Source: Streptomyces sp. ST2-7A
GTDB lineage: Bacteria; Actinomycetota; Actinomycetes; Streptomycetales; Streptomycetaceae
DNA: 64,000 nt
Direction of reading: 5' to 3'
Assembly (NCBI RefSeq): GCF_021390475.1
Contig: NZ_JAJUWS010000031.1
Location: 1-64,000 of the forward strand
The translations under genes and the position numbers were made by a program. The notes below the pieces were generated by a model. That model worked only from the letters and a program-made list of their open reading frames with translations. It was not told the DNA's origin and made no database searches. Of the stretch, positions 1-16,900 are shown piece by piece (the first letter of the stretch is position 1; each line of letters starts with the position of its first letter).

Positions 1-1
1 G

Positions 2-634
2 CCCTCGGGCGACCTGGAGTTCCTGGGCCGCACCGACGACCAGGTCAAGATCCGGGGCTTCCGCATCGAGCCCGGCGAGATCGAGGCCGTCCTGGCCGAC
101 TGCCCCGGCGTCACCGCCGCGGCAGTCCTGGTCCGCGAACTGCGCGGCACCCCCGCCCTGGTCGCCTACGTCACCGGCGACGGCGTCGCGCGGGAGGCGT
201 TGGCCGAGCGGTGCCGTGACCTGTTGCCCGCCTACATGGTCCCGACCGCGTTCATCCTCCTGGACCACCTGCCGCGCACCGTGCAGGGCAAACTCGACCG
301 GGCCGCCCTGCCCGATCCGGAACCGCCCGCCCCGACCGTCTTCACCGCCCCGAGCACCCCCACCGAGACGGTGACCGCCCAGATCTGGGCCGAGGTGCTG
401 GGCGTGACCGAGGTGGGGGTCCACGACGACTTCTTCGTCCTGGGCGGCCACTCCCTGCGGGCCGTGGCCGCCGCCTCCCGCCTGCGGGCCGCGTTCGACT
501 GCCCCATCCGCGTCCGCGACATCTTCGAACATCCCACGGTCGAGCGACTCGCCGCCGAAGTGGAACGCCAACTCCTCGAGCAGATCGCCGCCATGAGCGA
601 GGACGAGATCGATCTCTCCCTCACCGTCGAGTAA
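2..634 (+). CDS. NRPS, partial 3' end (end of A domain plus T domain)
   Basis: The reading frame is open from the left edge, so the gene begins outside the window. What remains is the C-terminal subdomain of an adenylation domain (GRTDDQVKIRGFRIEPGE near the start, then PAYMVP and the A10 lysine in GKLDRAALP) followed by a peptidyl-carrier domain with the phosphopantetheine serine in FFVLGGHSLRA. It stops after a short acidic tail (IAAMSEDEIDLSLTVE), with no thioesterase or further condensation domain, so the chain must pass to another protein. The next gene starts with a condensation domain 36 bp downstream, fitting a linear assembly line. The tail may serve as a docking segment; that is inference. 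The substrate of this A domain cannot be read because its pocket residues lie off the window. Confidence 0.95.
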   Translation, partial: PSGDLEFLGRTDDQVKIRGFRIEPGEIEAVLADCPGVTAAAVLVRELRGTPALVAYVTGDGVAREALAERCRDLLPAYMVPTAFILLDHLPRTVQGKLDRAALPDPEPPAPTVFTAPSTPTETVTAQIWAEVLGVTEVGVHDDFFVLGGHSLRAVAAASRLRAAFDCPIRVRDIFEHPTVERLAAEVERQLLEQIAAMSEDEIDLSLTVE

Positions 635-670
635 TCCGACCGCCTCCCGAGACAGATGGGAAGACACGCC

Positions 671-7968
<7,298 letters not shown>

Positions 7969-7972
<4 letters not shown>

Positions 7973-9234
7973 CCGCACCCGTTACCCTCACCCCCACCAC
8001 TCCGACCGACGCCCCGGGAACACCGGCCTTCGCCGAGCGGTACCTGCTCGATCCGGGGATCAACGCCGACCCCTACGGTTACCTCAACGCACTGCGGGAT
8101 CACCGGCCGGTCCACCACAGCCGGATGCACAACGCCTGGCTGATCACCGGTCACGAGCAGGTGATGCGCTGTCTGCGCGACCCCGCGATCTCCGCCGACC
8201 GGGTCCGACCGCTGATGGACGCCGTCCCCGACGGAGCCCGCGAGGACGCCGAGCGCGCCTTCGGGATCCTCTCCCGCTGGATGGTCTTCAACGATCCGCC
8301 ACAGCACCGGCGGCTGCGGCAGGTCTTCCAGGAGCAGTTCGCCGCCCGTGCCATCGCACGGTACCGGGGCTTCGTGGAACGGGTGACCCGCACGGTCCTC
8401 GCCCGCCGGGCCGCCCCCGGCACCACGGGCGATCTCGTCGCGGACATCGCCCGGCCGCTGCCCGCCCTCGTCTTCGGCAGATGGCTCGGCGTCCCGGCGG
8501 CCGACGGCCCCTCGTTCTGGTACTGGAACGCCAGGGTCGGCGATCTGGTGCTGGGCGCCGCGCAGGAGGAGCGCGAGTACCGCACCTCCCTGCGGTCCCT
8601 GGTCGGTCTGGAGGACTACCTCGGAGACCTGGTGCGACGGCGCCGTTCCGAACCCGGCGACGACCTGATCAGCTCGGTGCTGGCCGACGGTCGGGTGGGT
8701 GACACGGTCACCGAGGAGGAGTTCGTCGGGATGCTCACCCAGATGGCCTTCGCCGGTGGCGAGACCACCGGCAACCTCATCGCCAACACCGTCCTGGCGC
8801 TGCTGCGGAACCCGGCCGAACTCGCCGCCGTCCGGGAGGACCCCGAACTGGTCGCGGCGGCCGTCGAGGAGACCATGCGCCACGACGGGCCCTCCAAGAT
8901 GTCCATTCGCGGCGCGGCCCGGGACCTGGAGCTGGACGGGCACGCCATCCGCGCCGGGGAGCGCCTGTTCCTGGTCACCGCGGCGGCCAACCGGGACCCG
9001 GCGCGCTTCCCCGACCCCGATGTCTTCTCCGTCCGTCGCGCCGGCACCTCCCATCTCGGATTCGGTTTCGGTGCCCATTTCTGCATCGGCGCGGCGCTGG
9101 CCCGCCTGGTCGCGGTCGCGGTGGTCGACGTGCTGGTCCGCGACCACCCCGACCTGCGGCTCGCCTCCGACGAGCACACCTGGCAGCTGTCGTTGCTCAA
9201 CCGCAGCCTCACCGCCCTGCCCGTCCACTACTGA
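7969..9234 (+). CDS. Cytochrome P450, NRPS tailoring
   Basis: A 421-residue soluble bacterial P450. Visible motifs are the I-helix oxygen-activation sequence AGGETTG (about 262-268), the K-helix ExxR within EETMR, and the haem loop FGFGAHFCIG with cysteine 372 as the thiolate ligand. The GTG start overlaps the NRPS stop codon (GTGA) and sits behind a GGAGG, so it is co-transcribed and translationally coupled to the synthetase. The likely job is hydroxylation of a carrier-bound amino acid or of the released peptide; which one cannot be told from sequence. Its ferredoxin and reductase are not encoded here. Confidence 0.93.
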
Positions 9235-9284
9235 CCTCGCAGCCGGCCCTCGATCCCGACCATCACGCACCGAAAGGTTCACTC

Positions 9285-10574
9285 ATGGCGACCACTCTGG
9301 GAGGCGCCGGGTCACGACTGTGGAGCCCTGCCCGGCACTCCTCCTTCCGCCTGCTGTGGCTGGCCCAGGCACTCTCCCAACTCGGTCACGGCTTCAGCTA
9401 CATCGCCTTCGCCTGGATCACCCTCACCCTCACCGACTCCGCCCTGGCCCTCGGCTACGTGCTCGTCTTCCAGGCGGTTCCCCGGGCCCTGCTCACCCTG
9501 GTCGGCGGCTCGCTCGGCGATCGGTGGTCGCCCCGCCTGCTGATGGTGCTCTCCAGTTGGGTGAGGTCCGCCCTGATGGCGGCCGTCGGAGTGGCCGCGC
9601 TGACCGGGGCGTTGACGCTCTGGATGCTGTGTGTCGCCGCCGCCCTGTTCGGGGCCGTCGACGCCTTCTTCCAGCCCGCCCGGGTGGCGATCCTGCCCCG
9701 GGTCGTGGACCGGGAGGCGTTGCCCCAGGCCAACGCCCTGCTGGGGGCCGGCGCCCGGGTGTGCGCCGTGCTCGGCCCGGCCATCGGCGGTGTCGTGGTG
9801 GCCGTCACCAACGCGGGCGTCGCCTTCCTCGTCGACGCCGTCTGCTTCGCCGTTTGCGCCCTGTGTGTCTCCCGCGTCCGGACTCTTCGGGAGACCGCCG
9901 AGGAGACCGCCGGGGAGACCGCGAAGAAGGAGGTGGCGCGAGAGGAGGACGATCCGGACGCCGGGGCCGACTCCGGCCTGTTCGGCCGCATCGGGGCCGG
10001 TATGCGGTATGCCTGGCGGGACCCCCGTATCCGCTGCATGCTGGTCGTCGACACCGTCGTGACGTTCTGCTACGCGGGGCCGTTCACCATCGGCTTCGCC
10101 ACCCTGGCCCGCGGGGAGTTGGACGGCGGCTCGATGACGCTGGGGCTGCTCAACGGTGCGCTGGCCGGCGGCGCCATCCTCGGGGCCCTGGTCGGCGGCA
10201 CGGTCTCGGGTCGCCCCCGGGTGGGTCTGCTGGTGGCGGGGTTGGCCGGTTGGCTGGCGGTGGGCATGGGGGTGCTGGGTGTGCTGGACAGCGCCGCGGT
10301 GGCCGTCGGCACGGTCCTGACCATGGGATTCGCGATCGGCTTCCAGGGAGTGTTCGGGCTCAGCTGGCTCCAGCGCAACGTTCCCGAGTCGGTACTGACC
10401 CGGGTGATCTCCCTGGACATGGTCCTCGGGTACGCCATCGCCCCTGTCTCGCTGCTGATGTGCGGGGCGCTCGCCGACACGGGAACCGGCGTGATGTTCG
10501 GGATCGTCGCCCTCGTCCTGGTCCTCACGGCACTGGGTACGCTCGCCTCGCGCCCGGTCCGTGCCATGCGGTGA
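9285..10574 (+). CDS. MFS transporter, EntS-like exporter
   Basis: A 429-residue integral membrane protein with the N-terminal pattern FRLLWLAQALSQLG and the loop GGSLGDRWSPR typical of the EntS/YbdA-like branch of the major facilitator superfamily. About twelve hydrophobic segments are present, interrupted by a charged cytoplasmic loop rich in E and A (about residues 203-228). It follows the P450 by 50 bp with its own ribosome site (GAAAGG), so it most likely belongs to the NRPS operon and exports the peptide product. It could also serve the neighbouring lanthipeptide operon, which has no transporter of its own in the window. Confidence 0.88.
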   Translation: MATTLGGAGSRLWSPARHSSFRLLWLAQALSQLGHGFSYIAFAWITLTLTDSALALGYVLVFQAVPRALLTLVGGSLGDRWSPRLLMVLSSWVRSALMAAVGVAALTGALTLWMLCVAAALFGAVDAFFQPARVAILPRVVDREALPQANALLGAGARVCAVLGPAIGGVVVAVTNAGVAFLVDAVCFAVCALCVSRVRTLRETAEETAGETAKKEVAREEDDPDAGADSGLFGRIGAGMRYAWRDPRIRCMLVVDTVVTFCYAGPFTIGFATLARGELDGGSMTLGLLNGALAGGAILGALVGGTVSGRPRVGLLVAGLAGWLAVGMGVLGVLDSAAVAVGTVLTMGFAIGFQGVFGLSWLQRNVPESVLTRVISLDMVLGYAIAPVSLLMCGALADTGTGVMFGIVALVLVLTALGTLASRPVRAMR

Positions 10575-10604
10575 CCGGGAGGTCGGGGAGATCCCGTGTC
10601 GTCC

Positions 10605-13541
10605 TCACAGGGAAGCCGAGAGGTCGCACAGGGCCGAGCGGTTCGGACGGCCGGTCTTGGTGATGAGGCTCGCGATGTGCTTCTCCACCGTCCGGGGGGA
10701 TATGTGCAGGCGATCCGCGATGTCCTTGTTGCCGGGCCGGTCGGGGAGCAGTCGGAAGACCTCGTACTCCCGCACCGTCACACCCAGGGCCCGCAGTTCC
10801 TCGGGGATGCCGCTGGTTCCGGTGCGGTGTTGGTGCACCGGTGCTCCCAGACGGCGCAGCTCCGCCCGGCAGGCGTTGGTCACATCGGGCACCTCGGTGC
10901 GGTGGAAATGATGCTCGGCACGGCGCAGCCAGGAGACGGGATCGCCCCAGCCGTCCTCATGGGCGGCGGGGGCTACCAACCGCAGGCCCAGGTGCAGGGC
11001 GGTGGGGTAGGGCTCGGCGAGTCGCAGCGCCCCGGCCGCGACGGTACCGGCCTCCTCCCCCCGGCCCTCGCGGCCGAGGAGGACGGCCCGGGCCAGTTCG
11101 AGGAACTGCCGATTCCAGCGCAGCCGGCCGGGAGCGGTGGCGGCGATCTTCCGATGGGCGGCGCGGTCGGCGTCCCGGGAGAGCACGTCCAGCAGGACCC
11201 CGATCCCGTAGTGGCCGCTCAGGTAGTAGGTGCTCGGGTTCTCCCGCTCCAGGGCGGAGACCGCGCGCAGTTCCCGGACGGCCCGGGAACGGTCCTCCTC
11301 CAACAGGGAACAGAACGCGCGGGCCAGACCGAGCGTCAGTGGCTCCTCCTGGGAACCGGTGCCGCCCCAGTCGGTGAACGTCTCCAGTGTCGACTCCATC
11401 GTCGCCCGGTCCCCGCGGTGACCCGCGAGCGTCGCCCGGGCCAGGAGGAGGTACCGTGCGGCGGGGGCCAGGCGCAGGCGCTGCACCACCGGCAGTTGGG
11501 TGTCGCCGGACCGCTCCGCCTCCTCGAACTCGGCGCGCAGCACGGCGTCCAGGGTGAGGATGCCGTCGATGGTGTGGACGACGGTGACCGATCCGAGCCG
11601 CTGGGCCTCCTCCCGTGCGGTCAGCAGTGCCCCGGTGTCCCCCTCGGTGAGCCACCTGTTGCCACCGATACGGGTGAGCACGTACATCCGCTGCAACGGG
11701 AGACGGTGCTTCTCGGCGATGTATCGGGCCCGTTCCAGCAGACCGGTGGCCTCCTCCACATCGCGTTCCCGGGCGAGAGTGGCCAACAGCTCCAGCGCCT
11801 GGCAGGCGACCATGGGAAGTTCGTGGCGTTCGGCGGCCTCCAGCCCGGAGCGGGCCAGCTCCTCGGCGAGCTGGGTGCGTGCCGCCCCCGGGGTGTCCAG
11901 TGTCAGATAGGCCGCGGTGACCTCGATGGAGGCGGTGTCCCGTTCCGACGCCGTACCGTTCAGGGCGGCGCGGGCCCGCTCGATCTGCCGGTTGCCGTCG
12001 GCCCAGCGTCCGGCCACGTGGGCGACACCCGCCAACCGGGTGTGCAGGACGGCGAGCCGACGTGCGGTGAGACCGGCCCCGCCCAACGCGTGCAGTTGCT
12101 CGGCGAGTTCGAAAGCACGGGTGAACTCACCCGTCTCGGCCAGTGCGGGGAGCAGGGCCTCCAGGGTTTCCGCGCGGCGGGTGATCTCCGGGGTGTCGGC
12201 CAGGAGTTCCTCCGCCCGGCCGAGCAGGGTGACGGCCGAGCCCACCATGCCGCCCCGCAGCGCCCGCAATCCGGCCTCGGCGAACAGGCGGCCCGCCTCG
12301 ACGGATTCCCCGGAGGCGGAGCGCAACTCGGCGACGAGGGGACACCAGTCACCGTCCAGGTCCGGATGCAGCGTGTGGACGGCGTCGGCCGCCTGCCGGG
12401 CGAGGTCGGCCCGGTTCCCGGGCGTGAGCTGGGTGAACAGTGCCTCCACGGTGAGCGGATGGCGGAAGGCGTACCAGTCGGGCGCCGGTTCGTCGGGCAC
12501 GACCAGTTGGGCGGCGACGCCGGCGTGCAGATGGGTGAGCAGTGCGTGGTCGTCCATTCCGATCATGTGCTGGAGGACCGACAACGGGAAGCGGCGGCCG
12601 AACACGGCCGCCACGGAGAGCAGGGTCAGCCCTTGCGGCCCGAGCCGGTCGATGCGGCGCAGGATGCCCCGGGCGAGGGTGTTCGACACGTCGCTGCGCG
12701 GATCGCCGACCACGCGCCAGCCGTCCTCGCCCCGGACCAGGGCACCGCCGGAGATCATCCCCTGGAGGAGTTCCTCGATGATGAACGGACTGCCCGCGCT
12801 GTCGTCCCACAACCGGTCCAGGGCCACTTCGGGCACTTTCCCGGGGTCGGTGCCCAACTGTGCCGCGATCATGTCCCGCGCCTCGTCGCGGCGCAACGGC
12901 AGCAACTCCATCAGGGTTCCGCTGCCCCGCTGTTGGGCCGCGAGTGCCATGTCCAACGCGTCGCAGGGTTCGGTGCGGATCGTGGCGAGCAGCACGGCGG
13001 GCGAGAAGTCGAGGTTGTCCACCAGGTACTCGACCACGGCCAGGGTTTCCGGGTCGGCGTCGTGAAGATCCTCCAGCAGCAGGAGCTGGCCCCGCTCCCG
13101 GCCGGTCGCGATCAGCAGACGCAGCACCGCTTCGCCGAGCACCACCATGGAACCGGCCTCGCGGATCTCGTTGCCCCACTCGGGGATCAGCTGCCCGAGC
13201 ACCGGCCGGTAGGGGCCCAACGGCAGGTCGTCCATCGGCTCGCCGCCGCGGAACAGCGACATCAGTGCCTCGGTGAGCGGCCTGAAGGGGATGGTGGGGC
13301 CGGTGGTGCTGCTGCGTCCGCGCAGTACCCGCATCCCGGAGTCGAAGGCCATTCCGGCCGCCTCGGCCGCGAGGCGCGATTTACCGATGCCCGCCTCTCC
13401 CGTCAGGAAGATGACCCCACCTCGCTGCCGCCGCGCGTCTGCCAGCGATTGCTCCAGCCGCGCGAGGTGGTGGTCACGTCCGACGATGTTCGGCGCACGA
13501 GAACGCATGAGGACGGAGTGTACTCGGGGAGTGGGGATCAC
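10605..13541 (-). CDS. LAL-type LuxR-family regulator
   Basis: A 978-residue LuxR-family ATP-binding regulator. The N-terminus has the VGRD entry motif and a Walker A sequence GEAGIGKS (48-55); a long helical repeat-rich middle follows; the last 65 residues form a GerE-type helix-turn-helix (TVREYEVFRLL, then ISPRTVEKHI). Such regulators usually activate a neighbouring secondary-metabolite cluster; position suggests the NRPS operon, whose 3' end it faces 30 bp away. The start is uncertain: GTG at 13541 gives the longest product, ATG at 13508 is also possible, and neither has a good Shine-Dalgarno sequence. It could instead control the lan operon on its other side. Confidence 0.9.
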   Translation of the reverse strand: MIPTPRVHSVLMRSRAPNIVGRDHHLARLEQSLADARRQRGGVIFLTGEAGIGKSRLAAEAAGMAFDSGMRVLRGRSSTTGPTIPFRPLTEALMSLFRGGEPMDDLPLGPYRPVLGQLIPEWGNEIREAGSMVVLGEAVLRLLIATGRERGQLLLLEDLHDADPETLAVVEYLVDNLDFSPAVLLATIRTEPCDALDMALAAQQRGSGTLMELLPLRRDEARDMIAAQLGTDPGKVPEVALDRLWDDSAGSPFIIEELLQGMISGGALVRGEDGWRVVGDPRSDVSNTLARGILRRIDRLGPQGLTLLSVAAVFGRRFPLSVLQHMIGMDDHALLTHLHAGVAAQLVVPDEPAPDWYAFRHPLTVEALFTQLTPGNRADLARQAADAVHTLHPDLDGDWCPLVAELRSASGESVEAGRLFAEAGLRALRGGMVGSAVTLLGRAEELLADTPEITRRAETLEALLPALAETGEFTRAFELAEQLHALGGAGLTARRLAVLHTRLAGVAHVAGRWADGNRQIERARAALNGTASERDTASIEVTAAYLTLDTPGAARTQLAEELARSGLEAAERHELPMVACQALELLATLARERDVEEATGLLERARYIAEKHRLPLQRMYVLTRIGGNRWLTEGDTGALLTAREEAQRLGSVTVVHTIDGILTLDAVLRAEFEEAERSGDTQLPVVQRLRLAPAARYLLLARATLAGHRGDRATMESTLETFTDWGGTGSQEEPLTLGLARAFCSLLEEDRSRAVRELRAVSALERENPSTYYLSGHYGIGVLLDVLSRDADRAAHRKIAATAPGRLRWNRQFLELARAVLLGREGRGEEAGTVAAGALRLAEPYPTALHLGLRLVAPAAHEDGWGDPVSWLRRAEHHFHRTEVPDVTNACRAELRRLGAPVHQHRTGTSGIPEELRALGVTVREYEVFRLLPDRPGNKDIADRLHISPRTVEKHIASLITKTGRPNRSALCDLSASL

Positions 13542-13595
13542 GTCGGGAGGGGGACGTGGCGCTCACCGTTCCCACCCGGTTCCACGACTTCCGCC

Positions 13596-13636
13596 CCGGT
13601 GCGGATCACCCCCGTCCACGGGGTGATCCGCACCGG
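13596..13636 (-). terminator. Strong hairpin ending the lan operon
   Basis: Two perfect 17-bp complementary arms (13596-13612 and 13620-13636) enclose a 7-nt loop. It begins 17 bp beyond the stop of the small peptide gene and has no T-run, as is common for actinobacterial intrinsic terminators. It also separates the peptide gene from the LAL regulator, whose start lies 55 bp further along. Confidence 0.8.
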
Positions 13637-13652
13637 TCGTTCGGGTCAGCCT

Positions 13653-13874
13653 TCAGGCCATGCCGCCGGGCGCGGAGACGCTGGTGTCCAGGGTGCCGAG
13701 CGTGACCACGACGCCGCTCGTCAGCACCATGCCCGCCAGGGCGCGAGCCCTGGCGCAGGTCTTGTTGCGCCCGCCCAGGGCGATCCCACCGGTGGGGTCC
13801 CCGTCGCGCGGGGTGGGGACGGTGGTCTCGGCACGCGTGGCGGGGGTGGCGGGGGCAGTGGTGCGCTGCGGCAT
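13653..13874 (-). CDS. Candidate lanthipeptide-like precursor peptide
   Basis: A 73-residue peptide starting at an ATG with a GAAAGGA ribosome site 8 bp upstream. It lies 98 bp downstream of lanM on the same strand and just before the terminator. The first 35 residues are rich in Pro and Thr and end in a GG pair (IALGG at 31-35), a possible leader cleavage point. The remaining 38 residues hold five Thr, three Ser and a single Cys (residue 40), plus a hydrophobic VLTSGVVVTLGTL stretch. I do not recognise a known precursor family: the leader lacks the usual acidic helix, and one Cys allows at most one thioether ring. It could alternatively be a small single-span membrane protein. Assignment as substrate rests on position and Ser/Thr content. 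Confidence 0.55.
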   Translation of the reverse strand: MPQRTTAPATPATRAETTVPTPRDGDPTGGIALGGRNKTCARARALAGMVLTSGVVVTLGTLDTSVSAPGGMA

Positions 13875-13972
13875 GGGAACGGTCCTTTCGCGGGGGTGGG
13901 GGTGGGGGAACGTGTCGGTCGGATCGGGTGGGGAGGTCGGGTGGAACAGGTGGTCTCGGGGGCGTTCGGCCG

Positions 13973-16900
13973 TCAGGACGGTGTGTCCAGCAGGAGGACC
14001 GAGGGAACCTCGGCGGGGAAGCCCAGGCGCAGCAGGCCGTAGCCGATGCCGGCCAGGCCGCTGAGCAGACCGGGGGAGGGCACCTGCTCGGGGGTGCCGC
14101 ATCGGGGGCCGTGGCGTTCGATCCGCCCGAGCAACTCCCCGGACCGGGCGCGCAGCAGCTGCGCGGCCCTGCCCTCGCCGCGGGCGGCCAGGACGGCGAG
14201 GGTCTCCAGGACGCCCGTGGCACCGTGTCGGGGACTCAGGTCGAGGGGCAGGGGGCGGGAGCCCAAGAGCGTCGCGCAGCGTTCGAGATCGCCCCGGTGC
14301 TCCCCGGGCAGTGCGTCGGCCGCGGCCATCGCCGTGCCGGGGAGCCCGTCGTACCAGGTGAGGTCGCCGGGGCGGTCCAGGGCGCGGGCGAGGGCGGTCC
14401 GCAGGGAGCCGGCGGCGTCCTCACGGACGGTCGGAGGGACCCCACTACCGGGGATCCCGGCGTGTCGGAGCAGCGCCCAGGCCGTACCCGCCTCGCCCCG
14501 GGCGAATCCGGGACCACCGGAACCCGCGGCGGGAAGAGTCGCCAACCGGTCGGCGAGGGAGTCGGCCAGCCGGGCGGAGCCCGGAAGGCCGCTGACACCC
14601 CACACCGCGAGCGTGCAGGCCAGGGCTCCGGCCAGGCCATCGGCCACGTTCCCGGAACCGTCCCCGGCCTCGGCGGACAGGGTCGCGAGCTCCAGGGCCG
14701 CCAGGGAATCCGGCAGACAGTCGACCGGGTCCCCACCGAGCAGCGGACCCAGTCGCGCCGCGGTGTAGGCGATTCCGCCCAGCCCGTTCAGGGCGCCCGG
14801 ACCGGCGGCGGCGCTCAGCGCGGGGTCGCGGACCAGCGCGGACAGCAACCCGGGCAGGCCTTCCACCACCCGGCGTGCCAGCGAGAGGTAGCGGTGACCA
14901 CCCGTCAGGGCGCCGATCTGGGCGAGGAACAGGGCGACCCCGCAGTACCCCTGGGCCAGACCGGCTCCCATCGGCAGTACCGCCCAGTGCTCGTCGGTGA
15001 TCTGTTCCAGGCCCAGCCAGTTGACCCGGTCGGTGCCGTGCACGGCCCGCGCGGCGATCTCGTCCGCGATCCCGCAGGCGGCGCTCAGGAGTCGGGACGC
15101 CTCCGGCGCGACCGGGGGAGCGGATTGTGGGGCGAGCACCGAACGGGACCGCCGTTCACCGGAGTTGACCGCCGTGACGGCGAGGGTGGCGGAGATGACC
15201 CACTCCTGGTGGTGCCGGTCCACCTCCCCCATACCCGCGATCTTCCCGCCGGCCGATCCCAGACCCGCGACCGGCAGCACCCCGGCCAGCCGGTCGCCGC
15301 GCGCCGTCCACACGGCGGTTTCCCGGGGCCGGTGGAAGAAGACGGGTACGTCTCCCGACCACAGGTCGGTGATCTCCTCCTCGATCAGCCGCCGCCGGAG
15401 CGGGTCGTGCGCCGACTCGGTCCACAACACGGCGAACACCGCGTCCCTGGCGAGGGCATCACCGAGGACCGCCGGGTGACCGGCTTCCTCCAGCAACGTG
15501 GTGTACAGCCGGGTCGAACGGGCGATCAACCGACCCGGGCTCCCCGCCCAACGGGCCACCGGCCCGTCGGCACCCAGCAGCCCCGCCCGATGCTCGCCGA
15601 TCGTGTCGTAGGCGCGGCGGAAACCCTCCAGCAGCGCTGCCCGGTGATCGGCGTGACCCGCGGTACCGCCGTTGAGCAGGGGCCGGTTGCGTCCCTTCTC
15701 ACAGGCCACCGGTCCCCGAACCACCCGCATATCGTCCGTGCCGGCCCCCACCCAGCGCAGTCCGTCGGCGGGAAACGCCTCGCCACCGGGACCGCCCAGG
15801 GCCGAGATGTCCACGGCACCGTTCTCGCCGATGAGCAGTTGGGGCAGTAGACAGGTGCGGTGCACGGAGGAACCCAGGGCCTCCGCCGCCGGGTCGGGAC
15901 CCGTGGTCAGCGCCGGTGGCAAACCGGGGTGCAGCAGGGTTTCGGCGTCGATGAGCACCGGCTGGTCCCCACAGGCGATCACGTTCTCGTAGTGCATGTC
16001 CGCCCCCTCCAGCGCGTACAGCAGCGCCAACAGCGCACCCTGACGGCGGTAGAAGCGGTCGACCTCGGTCACCGAGGAGCAGCCCCGGTGCCGGATGTAC
16101 TCCAACCAGCCGTATCCGGCGCGCGGCAGCGACCCGGGGGTCCGCAGGTCCAGGCCGTCCACCCGGTCGTTCATCCAGGCCACCGAGTCCTCCAGGAGCC
16201 GGTGCTGCTCCAACGGGCGGGGCTTGTAGACCACCCGGGCGCCACCGGCGAACCGCAGCACGGCCACCGAACGGTTCCCCTGGTGGGAGTCCCCCCGGTC
16301 CATCTCGATACCTGTCAGGGGCCCGGGGTCCTCGCCCCCGAGAAGAGTCTCCACCAGGGCCGGTCGGTCGGCGGCGTACCGTTCCAGGAGCTCCGTCATG
16401 GCCGCCGTCGCGAGGACGCAGGATTGGCCGAGCAGACGGGCCAGCACCGGATAGCGGGTGAACAGCTCCGTCAGGCCCGACCGGGTTCCCGCGGCTGCGG
16501 TGAAGGAGTCGAACCGCTCCCGAGAGGTGTTCCCCACCAGGTTGCCGGCGGCACGGGCGGCGTGCAGTTCCCCCACCAGGGCGCGGCCGGCCTGACGGGT
16601 CAACCGGTCGCCCAGCCGATCCTCGAAGGCCACGCGGGCCACGGTCAACTCGTCACCCGAAAGGGGGACCCGCTCGGCCACCGCGGCCCACGCCGGGACG
16701 ATCAGGGGGCGTATCACGGGGAGGAAGGCCCGGGCCCCTTCCGTGGTGACCGCCGTCCCCGGGACCGCGGGGGACGGGGCGTCGTCCCCCGCGACCGGGC
16801 GGGGCCCCGCCCCCGGTGCGGCGGCCACCGCCCGCTCCACGTACTCCGCCCATACGGGCTTCGCCGTACGCCGGGCCAGCCGGTCGACCGCTTCGCCCGC

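Noticed and set aside
10596..14042. A 1148-codon plus-strand frame over the LAL regulator
   Set aside because: Antisense shadow of the regulator; low-complexity composition and no recognisable domain.
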